DNA from: an uncultured Lachnospiraceae bacterium
Lineage (GTDB): Bacteria; Bacillota_A; Clostridia; Lachnospirales; Lachnospiraceae
Assembly: GCA_900555005.1 (NCBI GenBank)
Contig: USJM01000033.1
Location: 1 to 12,822, forward strand
Direction: 5' to 3'
DNA length: 12,822 nucleotides
Positions 7,501-12,822 of the stretch are shown in pieces (the first letter of the stretch is position 1; each line of letters begins with the position of its first letter). The notes beneath the pieces are model-generated. The model saw only the letters and a list, made by a program, of their open reading frames with translations. It searched no databases and was not told where the DNA came from. The translations under genes were made by a program, and so were the position numbers.

Positions 7501-7699
7501 ACCAGTAATACTCCCGGTCGCCGCCCCAGATCTCTCCTCTGTGAAACGGCTTCCAGGCAGACGTATCAATGTGCTCAATATCTGTGAAGCGTTCAGAACT
7601 CCTGATCATCCGGAAGTCCGATACTGGTACACTTTCCGGATAGATTCTGTCCTGGAGGTACTCCAGCATCTTCCCGATGCGTTCCTTGATAAAATGCAT
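4511..7699 (-). CDS. cytosolic alpha-mannosidase, glycoside hydrolase family 38
   Basis: This 1062-residue GH38 enzyme hydrolyses alpha-linked mannose from oligosaccharides by a retaining mechanism that needs zinc. It has an N-terminal domain of about 230 residues as in the Ams1/MAN2C1 cytosolic class, then the catalytic domain with GHTHIDCAWLW (239-249). By comparison with Golgi mannosidase II, the expected zinc ligands are H242, D244 and H579 (NQFHDILPGS, 576-585); D354 in WLPDVFGYS is both nucleophile and ligand. A glycine-rich GFGDGGGGPT loop (459-468), the middle-domain motif YHRGTYTTMARNKR (521-534), and a long C-terminal beta region follow. There is no signal peptide, so it acts on imported sugars. 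AAGGAGGAG six bases before the ATG at 7699 fixes the start. It is transcribed toward the sugar transport operon but ends in its own terminator. Linkage specificity (alpha-1,2, 1,3 or 1,6) cannot be read from the sequence. Confidence 0.96.
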   Translation of the reverse strand: MHFIKERIGKMLEYLQDRIYPESVPVSDFRMIRSSERFTDIEHIDTSAWKPFHRGEIWGGDREYYWFETILTIPEEFDGKCVVYEVKTGAEGGWDATNPQFSIFVDGKRIHGLDVNHREIILTEKAEAGRSYRVILSAYTGDGNFHLFLDTAMKVLDRVTERYYYDLAVPYDTARLLDPEDTDYIRIIQALNDSLNLLDMREEGSEAYYASLERAQAYITEEFYDKYCGKEDAPLVCCVGHTHIDCAWLWTLSVTKDKAVRSFSTVLELMRRYPEYIFMSSQPQLYEYVKENAPDVYKGIRQRVKEGRWEVEGGMWVEADCNLASGEALSRQFLYGKRFFRKEFGKDNQILWLPDVFGYSAALPQIMKLSGIRYFMTTKISWNETNKMPYDTFLWEGIDGTRTLTHFVPTRDYHKAAVENGTETEHFTTYNGYLNPSQMKGAWARYSNKDLNREVLCSYGFGDGGGGPTSEQLENQRRMSRGIPGLPVTRPSTALDFFKKLEADTKDSKYLPSWVGELYLEYHRGTYTTMARNKRFNRKAELAFQDEETYAVLDNLLTGADSPDKELHEAWIVILRNQFHDILPGSAIKEVYEDSKAEYEKIFALNQTLQNRSLGDIASQVKTAAGSVVIFNPNSVSKAGLVTFQMPDNGMDGDAEETAFKLEGQDGRLLAVQKTEDGWLSYVNHVPQKGYETFRVIQTGQKEGRKAEEKTSLHVDTTCMENDFFRIEFNEKGQFAHLYDKRAKREILKDGKPGNVIVSYEDRPHNFDAWDINNYYTEKSWEVDQLESLRVVETGPVRATVRIERRYLESTIVQYISIYRDLDRIDIRNEIDWKQHLIMLKDHFPVDVHTSTATFDIQYGNVTRSTTDNTSWDWSKFEVCHHKWLDVGEDGYGVSFLNDCKFGVSVRGTDVGLTMLKSPLYPNPDADKEHHTFTYSIFPHQGDWREAGTVAQAYELNNPMKAVTREAGGGSLPDSFSLFSVDQENVVIETVKKAEDSDAVIVRMYECWNRRSDVTLTAGAQIQSASFCNTMEEEDQTVQTDGRQIHFQIRPYQIVTLKIRLG

Positions 7700-7802
7700 A
7701 ACACTCCTCCTTTTTCTGCTGTTCTTTATTGTAAACAGAGTGTATGTTGGTCTTCAGCCTTTATCTGCTCCACCCATCGTAAAACCCTTACATGTAATTT
7801 CT
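7700..7802 (-). other. upstream region of the mannosidase gene with a short palindrome
   Basis: A 103-base gap between the ecfT stop codon and the mannosidase start. It includes a perfect palindrome ttacatgtaa (7788-7797). On the minus strand TACAAT occurs in the sequence GTTTACAATAAAG close to the ribosome binding site and could be a -10 box, but its -35 partner is poor. No terminator for the upstream ECF unit is visible, so the mannosidase may be transcribed partly by read-through. Confidence 0.35.
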
Positions 7803-8630
7803 TCACCCCCACGGGTTCCAGAACCTGCTGCCGTCCCTGAAGGTGAACCACAGCGCCCATGCGCAGAACGCGCCGCTGATGATCAGCACGATATAATCCG
7901 CCGTCTGAAACTTCCGGTATGCATACCAGGATCTCTTTTTCTTCTTGCCAAATCCGCGCAGTTCCATAGCATTGGAGACAATGTTAATCTTCTCCATTGC
8001 GGAAAACAGCAGCGGAAAGATGATGCTCGATGTTCGCTTGATCCGCTCGGAAAGCTTTGCCTTCTTGCTCATTTCGATACCGCGCGCCTGCTGCGCGTTG
8101 CGGATGCGGCGGTAGTCGCCCTGGACATCCGGAATGTACCGCAGCGCAATTGCGACGGAGTACGCAACGGTATAGGGAATGCCGATCGTATTCATCGATG
8201 CGGCGAACTCACTTGGATCAGTCGTGACCAGAAAGATGAAGATCGCCGGCGTAACCGTGAAATACTTGATCACAACATTGAACAGGTAGAACAGCTCCTC
8301 ACGCGTGACTGCATGTCCCGGCAGAAAGGATGCCAGAATCGTCTTTGATCCGTAGATCGAGCATCCCTGGTACGGAGAAATGATAAAAATGGCCACGACG
8401 TTCAGAATCATGAAGAACATGACGATTTTGAAGACAGCACTGATCTGCCGCCATTCCGTCTTGGACAAGGCAAAGAGTGTGACCGTGACAGCGATCATGA
8501 TCAGAAGAATCCTTGTATCATACGTCATCGCACTTGTCACGCACCAGAGCAGAAAAAAGATCAGCTTGGTGCTGCCCGACAGCCGGTGGATCCATGTTCC
8601 TTTGTCTGTATAGCTGAGCAGCTTTGTCAT
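7803..8630 (-). CDS. ecfT: ECF transporter transmembrane component T
   Basis: A 275-residue membrane scaffold of an energy-coupling factor transporter; it links the ATPases to the substrate-binding S component. It has hydrophobic segments at about 21-35, 40-55, 65-87, 118-136 and 245-262. The two short coupling-helix motifs that dock on the ATPases are ARG at 182-184 and LRG at 224-226, the latter in AMELRGFGKKKKR. The start overlaps the stop of the ATPase gene as ATGA, with GGGAGGAAG upstream, so translation is coupled. Length and motif order are normal for EcfT. Together with the fused ATPase and the divergent UPF0397-type S component this makes a complete dedicated ECF transporter. Confidence 0.92.
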   Translation of the reverse strand: MTKLLSYTDKGTWIHRLSGSTKLIFFLLWCVTSAMTYDTRILLIMIAVTVTLFALSKTEWRQISAVFKIVMFFMILNVVAIFIISPYQGCSIYGSKTILASFLPGHAVTREELFYLFNVVIKYFTVTPAIFIFLVTTDPSEFAASMNTIGIPYTVAYSVAIALRYIPDVQGDYRRIRNAQQARGIEMSKKAKLSERIKRTSSIIFPLLFSAMEKINIVSNAMELRGFGKKKKRSWYAYRKFQTADYIVLIISGAFCAWALWFTFRDGSRFWNPWG

Positions 8631-10363
8631 CTTTCTTCCTCCCTCTGCATTCTCTCATATCCAATGAACCGGTTGACAAACTCATCCGGTTCAAGAATTC
8701 CGCACTTGCCTGCCAGATCATAGAGGGACGTTTTCTTGAGGCAGGCTTTGTCCGCCGTCACTTCGTCCGTGAGAATCCTTGCCGGTGTATCGTCAGCAAG
8801 AAGTCTGCCTTCGGCAAGTACGACAGCACGGTCCGTATATTCCAGCATCAGGTGCATATCATGTGTGATCATAAGAATCGTCAGTCCCATATCCGTGTTG
8901 AGTTTTTTCAGGAACTCCATGATCTCTGTATAATGACGGAAGTCCTGACCGGCGGTCGGTTCATCGAGGATCAGGATCTCCGGATCCATAACCAGGATCG
9001 ATGCAATCGAGACGCGCTTCTTCTGCCCGAAGCTGAGCGCAGAAACCGGCCAGTTCCGCATCGGGTACAGGCCGCAGATCGTCAGAACACGGTTTACCCG
9101 CTCTGTGATCTCCTCCTGCGAAACGCCGCGCACTGCCAGTCCCAGTCCGACCTCCTCTGAAATCATCGGCTTTGAGATCATCTGATTCGGTGACTGCATC
9201 ACCATTCCGATCTTCTCTCCCCTCTCTTTGATGGAAAGCGGCGCAATGTCCTCTCCATTCAGAAGGATCCTGCCCTTTTCAGGAGTGAGAAAACCGCAGA
9301 CAAGTGAGGAGAGCGTGGACTTCCCCGCTCCGTTTTTGCCGACAACAGCCATCATCTCTCCCTTCCGGACAGAAAAGCTGATGTCTGAAAGAACCGGTTC
9401 GCCCTGCTGATAGGAATAAGAGATATGTTCGATCTGCAGTGCATACGGATTACTGTTTTCTTTCTGGGGAATCTTCGTCTCCTCGAACCAGCGGCGGACC
9501 TTCTGCCTGTACGGTTCGATATTCATCGATTCAATGTGCTGGGGATGATCCTCCGGACGAATCCTGCATCCTGCATGTTTGATCGCCGTCACATAGAGTG
9601 GTTCACGAACACCTGTCTCTGCGAGAATATCGCTGCAGAGAAGTTCGTCCGGCGTCTCGTCCGCAATAATCTTTCCATCACTCATAACCACAACCCGATC
9701 CACATCCCGGTAAAGCACATCCTCCAGACGATGTTCAATGATGATCACCGTCTTATCCTGCTCTCTGCAGATGCGGTCGATCAGATCGACGGTCGTCTTC
9801 CCCGTTGCCGGATCAAGATTCGCAAGCGGCTCATCAAACAGAAGAATCTCCACATCGTCAACCAGAACACCGCCCATCGAGACGCGCTGCTTCTGACCGC
9901 CTGACAGCTCGGACGGAGCGTGCTTTAAAAAACGTTCCATCCCGACGATGTGCGCCACCTCATCCACCTTCCGGAACAGCTCCTCCTGCGGCTGGTTGTC
10001 ATTCTCAAGAGAAAATGCAAGATCCTCCGCGACTGTCAGTCCGATAAACTGACCGTCCGTATCCTGGAGCACCGTCCCGACATGCTTCGACATGCCGAAA
10101 ATACCTGCATCCTCCGGAGACAAGCCGCATACGGAAAGCTTCCCGGACATCTCACCAGGCAAAGCTTCCGGTATCAGGCCGTTGATACAGTGTACAATGG
10201 TGGATTTTCCGCAGCCGGAAGGTCCTGTTATGAGTATCTTCTCCCCTTTTCTGACCTTCAGATTGATGTGCTGAAGGGTCGGCTCCTGCTGCGCCCGGTA
10301 TTTGAATGAAAAATCCGAGAATTCAATGATGGGTAAACCGGTATCAGATTGCGAATTTTGCAT
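8627..10363 (-). CDS. ECF transporter fused double ATPase (EcfA-EcfA')
   Basis: This 578-residue protein carries two complete ABC ATPase domains that power vitamin uptake with EcfT and an S component. Domain 1 has Walker A GPSGCGKS (47-54), Q100, signature LSGGQ (153-157), Walker B ILLFDEP (173-179) and H211. Domain 2 has Walker A GKNGAGKS (342-349), Q390, signature LSFGQ (443-447), Walker B ILILDEP (463-469) and H501. Between them is a linker of about 40-50 residues (about 260-305), where this subfamily carries the DUF3744 region. The frame extends to a TTG at 10393, but GAGGA lies too close to it. The ATG at 10363 has AGGA nine bases upstream and is preferred, though both sites are modest. 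It overlaps ecfT by four bases and is divergent from the S-component gene. Confidence 0.93.
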   Translation of the reverse strand: MQNSQSDTGLPIIEFSDFSFKYRAQQEPTLQHINLKVRKGEKILITGPSGCGKSTIVHCINGLIPEALPGEMSGKLSVCGLSPEDAGIFGMSKHVGTVLQDTDGQFIGLTVAEDLAFSLENDNQPQEELFRKVDEVAHIVGMERFLKHAPSELSGGQKQRVSMGGVLVDDVEILLFDEPLANLDPATGKTTVDLIDRICREQDKTVIIIEHRLEDVLYRDVDRVVVMSDGKIIADETPDELLCSDILAETGVREPLYVTAIKHAGCRIRPEDHPQHIESMNIEPYRQKVRRWFEETKIPQKENSNPYALQIEHISYSYQQGEPVLSDISFSVRKGEMMAVVGKNGAGKSTLSSLVCGFLTPEKGRILLNGEDIAPLSIKERGEKIGMVMQSPNQMISKPMISEEVGLGLAVRGVSQEEITERVNRVLTICGLYPMRNWPVSALSFGQKKRVSIASILVMDPEILILDEPTAGQDFRHYTEIMEFLKKLNTDMGLTILMITHDMHLMLEYTDRAVVLAEGRLLADDTPARILTDEVTADKACLKKTSLYDLAGKCGILEPDEFVNRFIGYERMQREEER

Positions 10364-10405
10364 TGATATTATTCCTGCTTTCTCCTGTTTCAATCCTCAA
10401 GCATA

Positions 10406-10422
10406 CGGCAGAAATGCTGCCG
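10406..10422 (-). promoter_or_regulatory. small hairpin in the leader of the ECF ATPase gene
   Basis: Arms cggcag (10406-10411) and ctgccg (10417-10422) with a five-base loop. It falls at the very start of the transcript predicted from the extended -10 promoter. It could protect the 5' end. It is short enough that chance cannot be excluded. Confidence 0.35.
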
Positions 10423-10430
10423 CAATCTGG

Positions 10431-10440
10431 ATTATACCAG
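10431..10440 (-). promoter_or_regulatory. extended -10 promoter of the ecfAA'-ecfT unit
   Basis: On the minus strand CTGGTATAAT (10440-10431) gives a perfect TATAAT with the TG dinucleotide of an extended -10 element. No good -35 box is found at 16-18 bases upstream, which extended -10 promoters can tolerate. Transcription would begin near 10424, about 60 bases before the ATG at 10363. Confidence 0.5.
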
Positions 10441-10486
10441 ATACTGACGCAGCCCGGCGGCTGATGTTCTCTTTTTCCAGGCAGGA

Positions 10487-10498
10487 AGCTGTACAGCT
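10487..10498. promoter_or_regulatory. 12-bp palindrome between the divergent ECF promoters
   Basis: agctgtacagct is a perfect palindrome. It lies 33 bases upstream of the -35 box of the S-component gene and about 50 bases upstream of the -10 box of the ATPase gene. This is the expected place for one regulator site serving both units. A second weak inverted repeat, cagcc-N4-ggctg (10450-10463), lies closer to the ATPase promoter. The regulator is unknown. Confidence 0.4.
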
Positions 10499-10530
10499 CT
10501 GTTTTTTTCTGATCGATTCCATATTCATAT

Positions 10531-10559
10531 TTGAAGATATATCAGGTTAATGTTATAGT
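10531..10559 (+). promoter_or_regulatory. sigma-A promoter of the ECF S-component gene
   Basis: TTGAAG (10531-10536), 17-base spacer, TATAGT (10554-10559). The start of transcription would be near 10566, giving a leader of about 50 bases, too short for any known riboswitch. AAGGAG follows at 10604-10609. Confidence 0.6.
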
Positions 10560-10616
10560 ACAAGCTGTTAGTTTTGTTTCAGTTTCGTTACAGATACTGA
10601 GAGAAGGAGATTAAGT

Positions 10617-11186
10617 ATGGCAGACAGAGAGAAAAAGAGAAAAAAGATCAGCATCAAGAATGTGGTCGCCTGCGGTATTGGAACTGCTTTGTTCGTGGTT
10701 CTGACAGAGGTGCAGATTCCGATCGGAATTCCAAACACTTCCCTTCAGCCAAGAATGGCGGTTCTTGCATTCCTGTCCGCAATCTTCGGACCGGCGACAG
10801 GTGCGGTCATCGGCCTGCTGGGACATGCGCTTGGTGACGCGCTCTACTACGGATCGGTCTGGTGGAGCTGGGTGTTTCCGGAAGCCGTTGTCGGAATCGC
10901 AATTGGCGCATTTGCCAGAAAGTTCGCTGTAAGCGATGGCGGTTTCACAAAGGGGAAGATGGTTCTGTTCAATATCGTGCAGGTAATTGCCAATGCCGTT
11001 GCATGGATCATTGTCGCACCGGTGCTCGACATCGCTGTATACGCTGAACCGGCGACAAAAGTATTCCTGCAGGGCGCATTTGCATTCCTTGGAAACATCA
11101 TCATCATCGGTGTTCTCGGAACGCTGCTTCTGGCGACCTACTCAAAGATCGCCGGAAAGTCTTCCAGCCTGAAGAAAGAAGATTGA
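10617..11186 (+). CDS. ECF transporter substrate-binding (S) component, UPF0397-like
   Basis: A 189-residue integral membrane protein that binds the substrate of an ECF transporter. It fits UPF0397: basic N-terminus then SIKNVVACGIGTALFVVL (13-30), IPIGIPNTSLQPR (36-48), FGPATGAVIGLLGHALGDAL (59-78), a GSVWWSWVFPEAVVGI stretch (81-96), and two further hydrophobic segments near 115-135 and 152-175. Automated pipelines often name this family a riboflavin transporter, but I see nothing here that proves the vitamin, and no FMN riboswitch precedes it. AAGGAG seven bases before the ATG supports the start. In streptococci, as I recall, UPF0397 genes sit beside a fused ATPase and EcfT. The same set is present here, but with the S component divergent. 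Confidence 0.88.
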   Translation: MADREKKRKKISIKNVVACGIGTALFVVLTEVQIPIGIPNTSLQPRMAVLAFLSAIFGPATGAVIGLLGHALGDALYYGSVWWSWVFPEAVVGIAIGAFARKFAVSDGGFTKGKMVLFNIVQVIANAVAWIIVAPVLDIAVYAEPATKVFLQGAFAFLGNIIIIGVLGTLLLATYSKIAGKSSSLKKED

Positions 11187-11224
11187 TCTCAGGCTGAAAA
11201 CAGTTTGATTCTTCACAATGTCAA

Positions 11225-11270
11225 AGAGCCGGAGCCATCTGTATTGACAGAAGGCCCCGGCTCTGTTTTG
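11225..11270 (+). terminator. intrinsic terminator of the S-component gene
   Basis: Arms agagccggagcc (11225-11236) and ggccccggctct (11253-11264) pair with one mismatch. The loop itself can fold as tctgt-attg-acaga. The stem is followed by gttttgat, a short U-run. It lies 38 bases after the stop codon of the S-component gene. Confidence 0.8.
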
Positions 11271-11272
11271 AT
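11244..11272 (+). promoter_or_regulatory. promoter embedded in the terminator, for the glycosylase-nitroreductase pair
   Basis: A perfect TTGACA (11244-11249) lies in the terminator loop. Seventeen bases later, TTTGAT (11267-11272, 4 of 6 consensus) falls in the U-run. Transcription would start at about 11279, where an in-frame ATG of the glycosylase frame lies. The -10 is imperfect, so this is a candidate only. Confidence 0.4.
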
Positions 11273-11314
11273 ATTCTCATGACAACAACCAAACAGTATG
11301 GACAGAATAAAGAC

Positions 11315-11887
11315 ATGAACCTTGACGAAATCACAAGCCAGATCATGGCCGATGCGCGAAACCGCTCTTACACAGAACGAGGCATTCCTCCAATCTTCCA
11401 GATTCATGAGAAGGCAAGGATTCTTCTCATCGGGCAGGCGCCGGGGAAAAAGGTGGAACAGAGCCTCATTCCATTTCACGACCAGTCAGGAAACACACTG
11501 ATGCAATGGATGGGCATCGATCCGGAGACCTTCTACTCAGATCAGATTGCGATCATGCCCATGGATTTTTACTATCCGGGAAAAGGAAAGACAGGTGATC
11601 TGCCGCCCAGAGCTTTCATGGCGCAGGAATATCACGAAAAGCTGCTCCGGCTGATGCCAGACATACAGGTCACCATTCTGATCGGAAGCTATTCCATCCG
11701 GTATTATCTGGGAAAATGTGCGAAGCGGAACCTGACAGAGACTGTTCGGAACTATGCAGAATATCTGCCGGACTTCTTTCCAATTGTGCATCCGAGTCCT
11801 CTGAACATTCGCTGGCAGAAAAACAATCCCTGGTTCTACGCGGAAGTAGTCCCGGAGCTTCAGAAAATCGTGGGCAGAATATTATGA
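11315..11887 (+). CDS. uracil-DNA glycosylase superfamily protein
   Basis: A 190-residue protein with the two family signatures: LLIGQAPGKKVEQSLIPF (37-54) followed by SGNTLMQWMG (58-67), and the C-terminal VHPSPLN (158-164). A conserved MPMDFYYPGKGKTGDLPPR (81-99) and the strand VTILIGSYSIRYYLG (119-133) also fit. Superfamily members excise uracil from DNA; this subgroup is usually named only uracil-DNA glycosylase family protein. It has a single cysteine (135), so it cannot hold the 4Fe-4S cluster of family 4/5 enzymes. The frame also opens at an ATG at 11279. I prefer 11315 because MNLDEITSQIMADARNRSYTERG matches where such proteins usually begin, but neither start has a good ribosome binding site. 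The stop overlaps the nitroreductase start. Confidence 0.85.
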   Translation: MNLDEITSQIMADARNRSYTERGIPPIFQIHEKARILLIGQAPGKKVEQSLIPFHDQSGNTLMQWMGIDPETFYSDQIAIMPMDFYYPGKGKTGDLPPRAFMAQEYHEKLLRLMPDIQVTILIGSYSIRYYLGKCAKRNLTETVRNYAEYLPDFFPIVHPSPLNIRWQKNNPWFYAEVVPELQKIVGRIL

Positions 11888-12612
11888 ACGAAACACTTCA
11901 GCAACTCTATGAGAGGAAATCGACCCGTGCCTTTGATGACCGGGAGCTGACGCCGGAACAAATCCATACGATACTGGAAGCTTCCACCATGGCACCAACC
12001 GCCGGCAACCAGCAATTATATACCATTCTGCATGTAACCGATGAAGGGCTCCGCCTTGCACTGGCAGATACCTGCGATCATCAGCCTTTTATCGCGAAGG
12101 GAAAGCTGGTCCTTGTATATCTTGCAGACTGCCTGAAATGGTATGAGGCCTTCCAGGTTTCAGGATGTGAGCCGAGAACCCCTGGTCCCGGTGACCTTCT
12201 GCTGGCGATTGATGACGCGCTGATCGCAGCCCAGAATGCGGTTGTAGCTGCTGAGAGTATGGGGATTGGTTCCTGCTATATCGGAGATGTCATGGAAAAC
12301 TGCGAATCTGTCAGGCAGCTTCTGAAGCTTCCAGAGTACGTCTTCCCGGCAGCCCTTCTGGTATTCGGTTTCCCGGCTCCTTCTGTCAGAAACCAGAAAA
12401 AACCGGAGCGTGCTGATCTCAGGTACATTGTCCATGAAAACACGTACCACCACATGAATGCCGGTGAATTGAAGGCGATGCTTGAAAAAAACTGTCCAGA
12501 TTCTGAGTATACCGAATGGATCCGGGCCTTCTGCAGACGAAAATACAATTCAGCCTTCTCCCGGGAAATGAGCCGTTCTGCCGCAGCTTATCTGGAGCAG
12601 TTCCAGCGCTGA
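11884..12612 (+). CDS. nitroreductase family protein (FMN-dependent)
   Basis: A 242-residue member of the nitroreductase/FRP superfamily, which uses FMN and NAD(P)H to reduce nitro compounds, quinones or related substrates in the cytoplasm. The N-terminal ERKSTRAFDDRELT (10-23) carries the FMN-phosphate-binding arginines, APTAGNQQLYTI (37-48) is the flavin loop, and AAESMGIGSCYIGDV (122-136) is the second flavin-contact region. The C-terminal FCRRKYNSAFSREMSRS (216-232) is typical of a clostridial subgroup. The open frame extends upstream to 11716, but that part overlaps the glycosylase gene in another frame. The ATG at 11884 gives a classic four-base ATGA overlap and the normal family N-terminus. 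The ribosome binding site is weak, so translational coupling to the upstream gene is likely. The physiological substrate is unknown, and I see no terminator after it. Confidence 0.9.
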   Translation: MNETLQQLYERKSTRAFDDRELTPEQIHTILEASTMAPTAGNQQLYTILHVTDEGLRLALADTCDHQPFIAKGKLVLVYLADCLKWYEAFQVSGCEPRTPGPGDLLLAIDDALIAAQNAVVAAESMGIGSCYIGDVMENCESVRQLLKLPEYVFPAALLVFGFPAPSVRNQKKPERADLRYIVHENTYHHMNAGELKAMLEKNCPDSEYTEWIRAFCRRKYNSAFSREMSRSAAAYLEQFQR

Positions 12613-12822
12613 CCTGTATCCGGTTTTTCCTCGCATATGCAAGCGTCAACAAACAAATTCGGCTGACAGGCACATCATATTCAGGCCCTTCCTCCCTTGT
12701 GAAAGTATCATGGCAATTGTGAGCCAGACCGCTGAACAGACTGTCAGCATGCATGCAGCGGAGCATCATATAAGAATCTGCACGATCAGAACCGCGATGG
12801 ATGCGGCGGGGGGCGGTAAAGG
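12613..12822 (+). other. right-edge region without an identified gene
   Basis: A 210-base stretch after the nitroreductase stop codon. One plus-strand frame (ATG at 12710) stays open to the window edge and begins MAIVSQTAEQTVSMHAAEHH; its upstream sequence (gtgaaagtatc) is a weak ribosome binding site and I do not recognise the protein. A 10-bp palindrome gcatgcatgc (12747-12756) and a G-rich end (12807-12822) are the only other features. Continuation beyond the edge is needed to decide whether a gene starts here. Confidence 0.3.

Noticed and set aside
6971..7840. 289-codon plus-strand frame covering the mannosidase 5' end and its upstream region
   Set aside because: Long because of mirrored codon bias in the real gene; the translation is low-complexity in character, with no recognisable domain and no ribosome binding site.
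7677..8348. 223-codon plus-strand frame opposite ecfT
   Set aside because: The opposite strand encodes EcfT with both coupling motifs and an ATGA overlap; this frame is a shadow.
8624..9160. 178-codon plus-strand frame opposite the ECF ATPase gene
   Set aside because: Antisense to the second ATPase domain, with no ribosome binding site or domain.
10441..10616. FMN, thiamine or SAM riboswitch ahead of the ECF S-component gene
   Set aside because: The leader is only about 50 bases from the predicted promoter, and none of the conserved riboswitch core sequences is present.
11716..11883. Upstream extension of the nitroreductase frame
   Set aside because: It lies inside the glycosylase gene in another frame and its translation does not resemble a nitroreductase; the ATG at 11884 gives the normal N-terminus.
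12715..12724. lac-operator-like aattgtgagc
   Set aside because: Only half a site, with no symmetric partner and no LacI-type gene in view; coincidence.
12419..12769. 116-codon minus-strand frame opposite the nitroreductase 3' end
   Set aside because: Mostly antisense to the nitroreductase, no recognisable domain and no good ribosome binding site.

Overview
The window looks like the chromosome of a gut-type Bacillota (Clostridia, Lachnospiraceae-like) bacterium. The grounds are strong AGGAGG-type ribosome binding sites, moderate GC, a fused two-domain ECF ATPase paired with a UPF0397-type S component, a CUT1 sugar ABC transporter with a Gram-positive-style binding protein, and a DUF4127 protein. 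The family assignments come from motifs read by eye. The taxon is an inference, because no rRNA or tRNA marker is present.

Left part (1-7699, all minus strand): a carbohydrate utilisation locus. Read in the direction of transcription, it starts with a large GH38 alpha-mannosidase (4511-7699) that has no signal peptide. A strong intrinsic terminator follows it (4445-4481). Next comes an intergenic region with a dyad, a good sigma-A promoter and a hairpin leader. That promoter drives a four-gene operon: extracellular sugar-binding protein, MalF-like permease, MalG-like permease and a DUF4127 protein that runs off the left edge. The simplest reading is that a mannose-containing oligosaccharide is bound outside, imported intact by the CUT1 transporter (its shared ATPase is encoded elsewhere), and trimmed in the cytoplasm by the mannosidase. 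DUF4127 would be a further, unidentified step. No regulator gene lies in the window.

Middle part (7803-11186): an ECF-type vitamin transporter split over two divergent units. The minus-strand unit encodes a fused double ATPase (EcfA-EcfA') and EcfT, overlapping by four bases. The plus-strand unit encodes a UPF0397-type S component. The divergent intergenic region (10364-10616) carries a promoter for each side and a perfect 12-bp palindrome between them. I see no riboswitch.

Right part (11225-12822, plus strand): a terminator for the S-component gene contains a perfect TTGACA -35 box in its loop, placed to drive the next two genes. These are a uracil-DNA-glycosylase-superfamily protein and an FMN nitroreductase, overlapping by ATGA. 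The last 210 bases hold no gene I can identify, only an open frame running off the right edge.

I see no mobile element, CRISPR array, tRNA or rRNA. The most unusual material is in the regulatory DNA: the competing hairpins between the binding-protein and permease genes, the dyad upstream of the sugar operon promoter, the palindrome between the ECF units, and the promoter built into a terminator. The unexplained protein is DUF4127.
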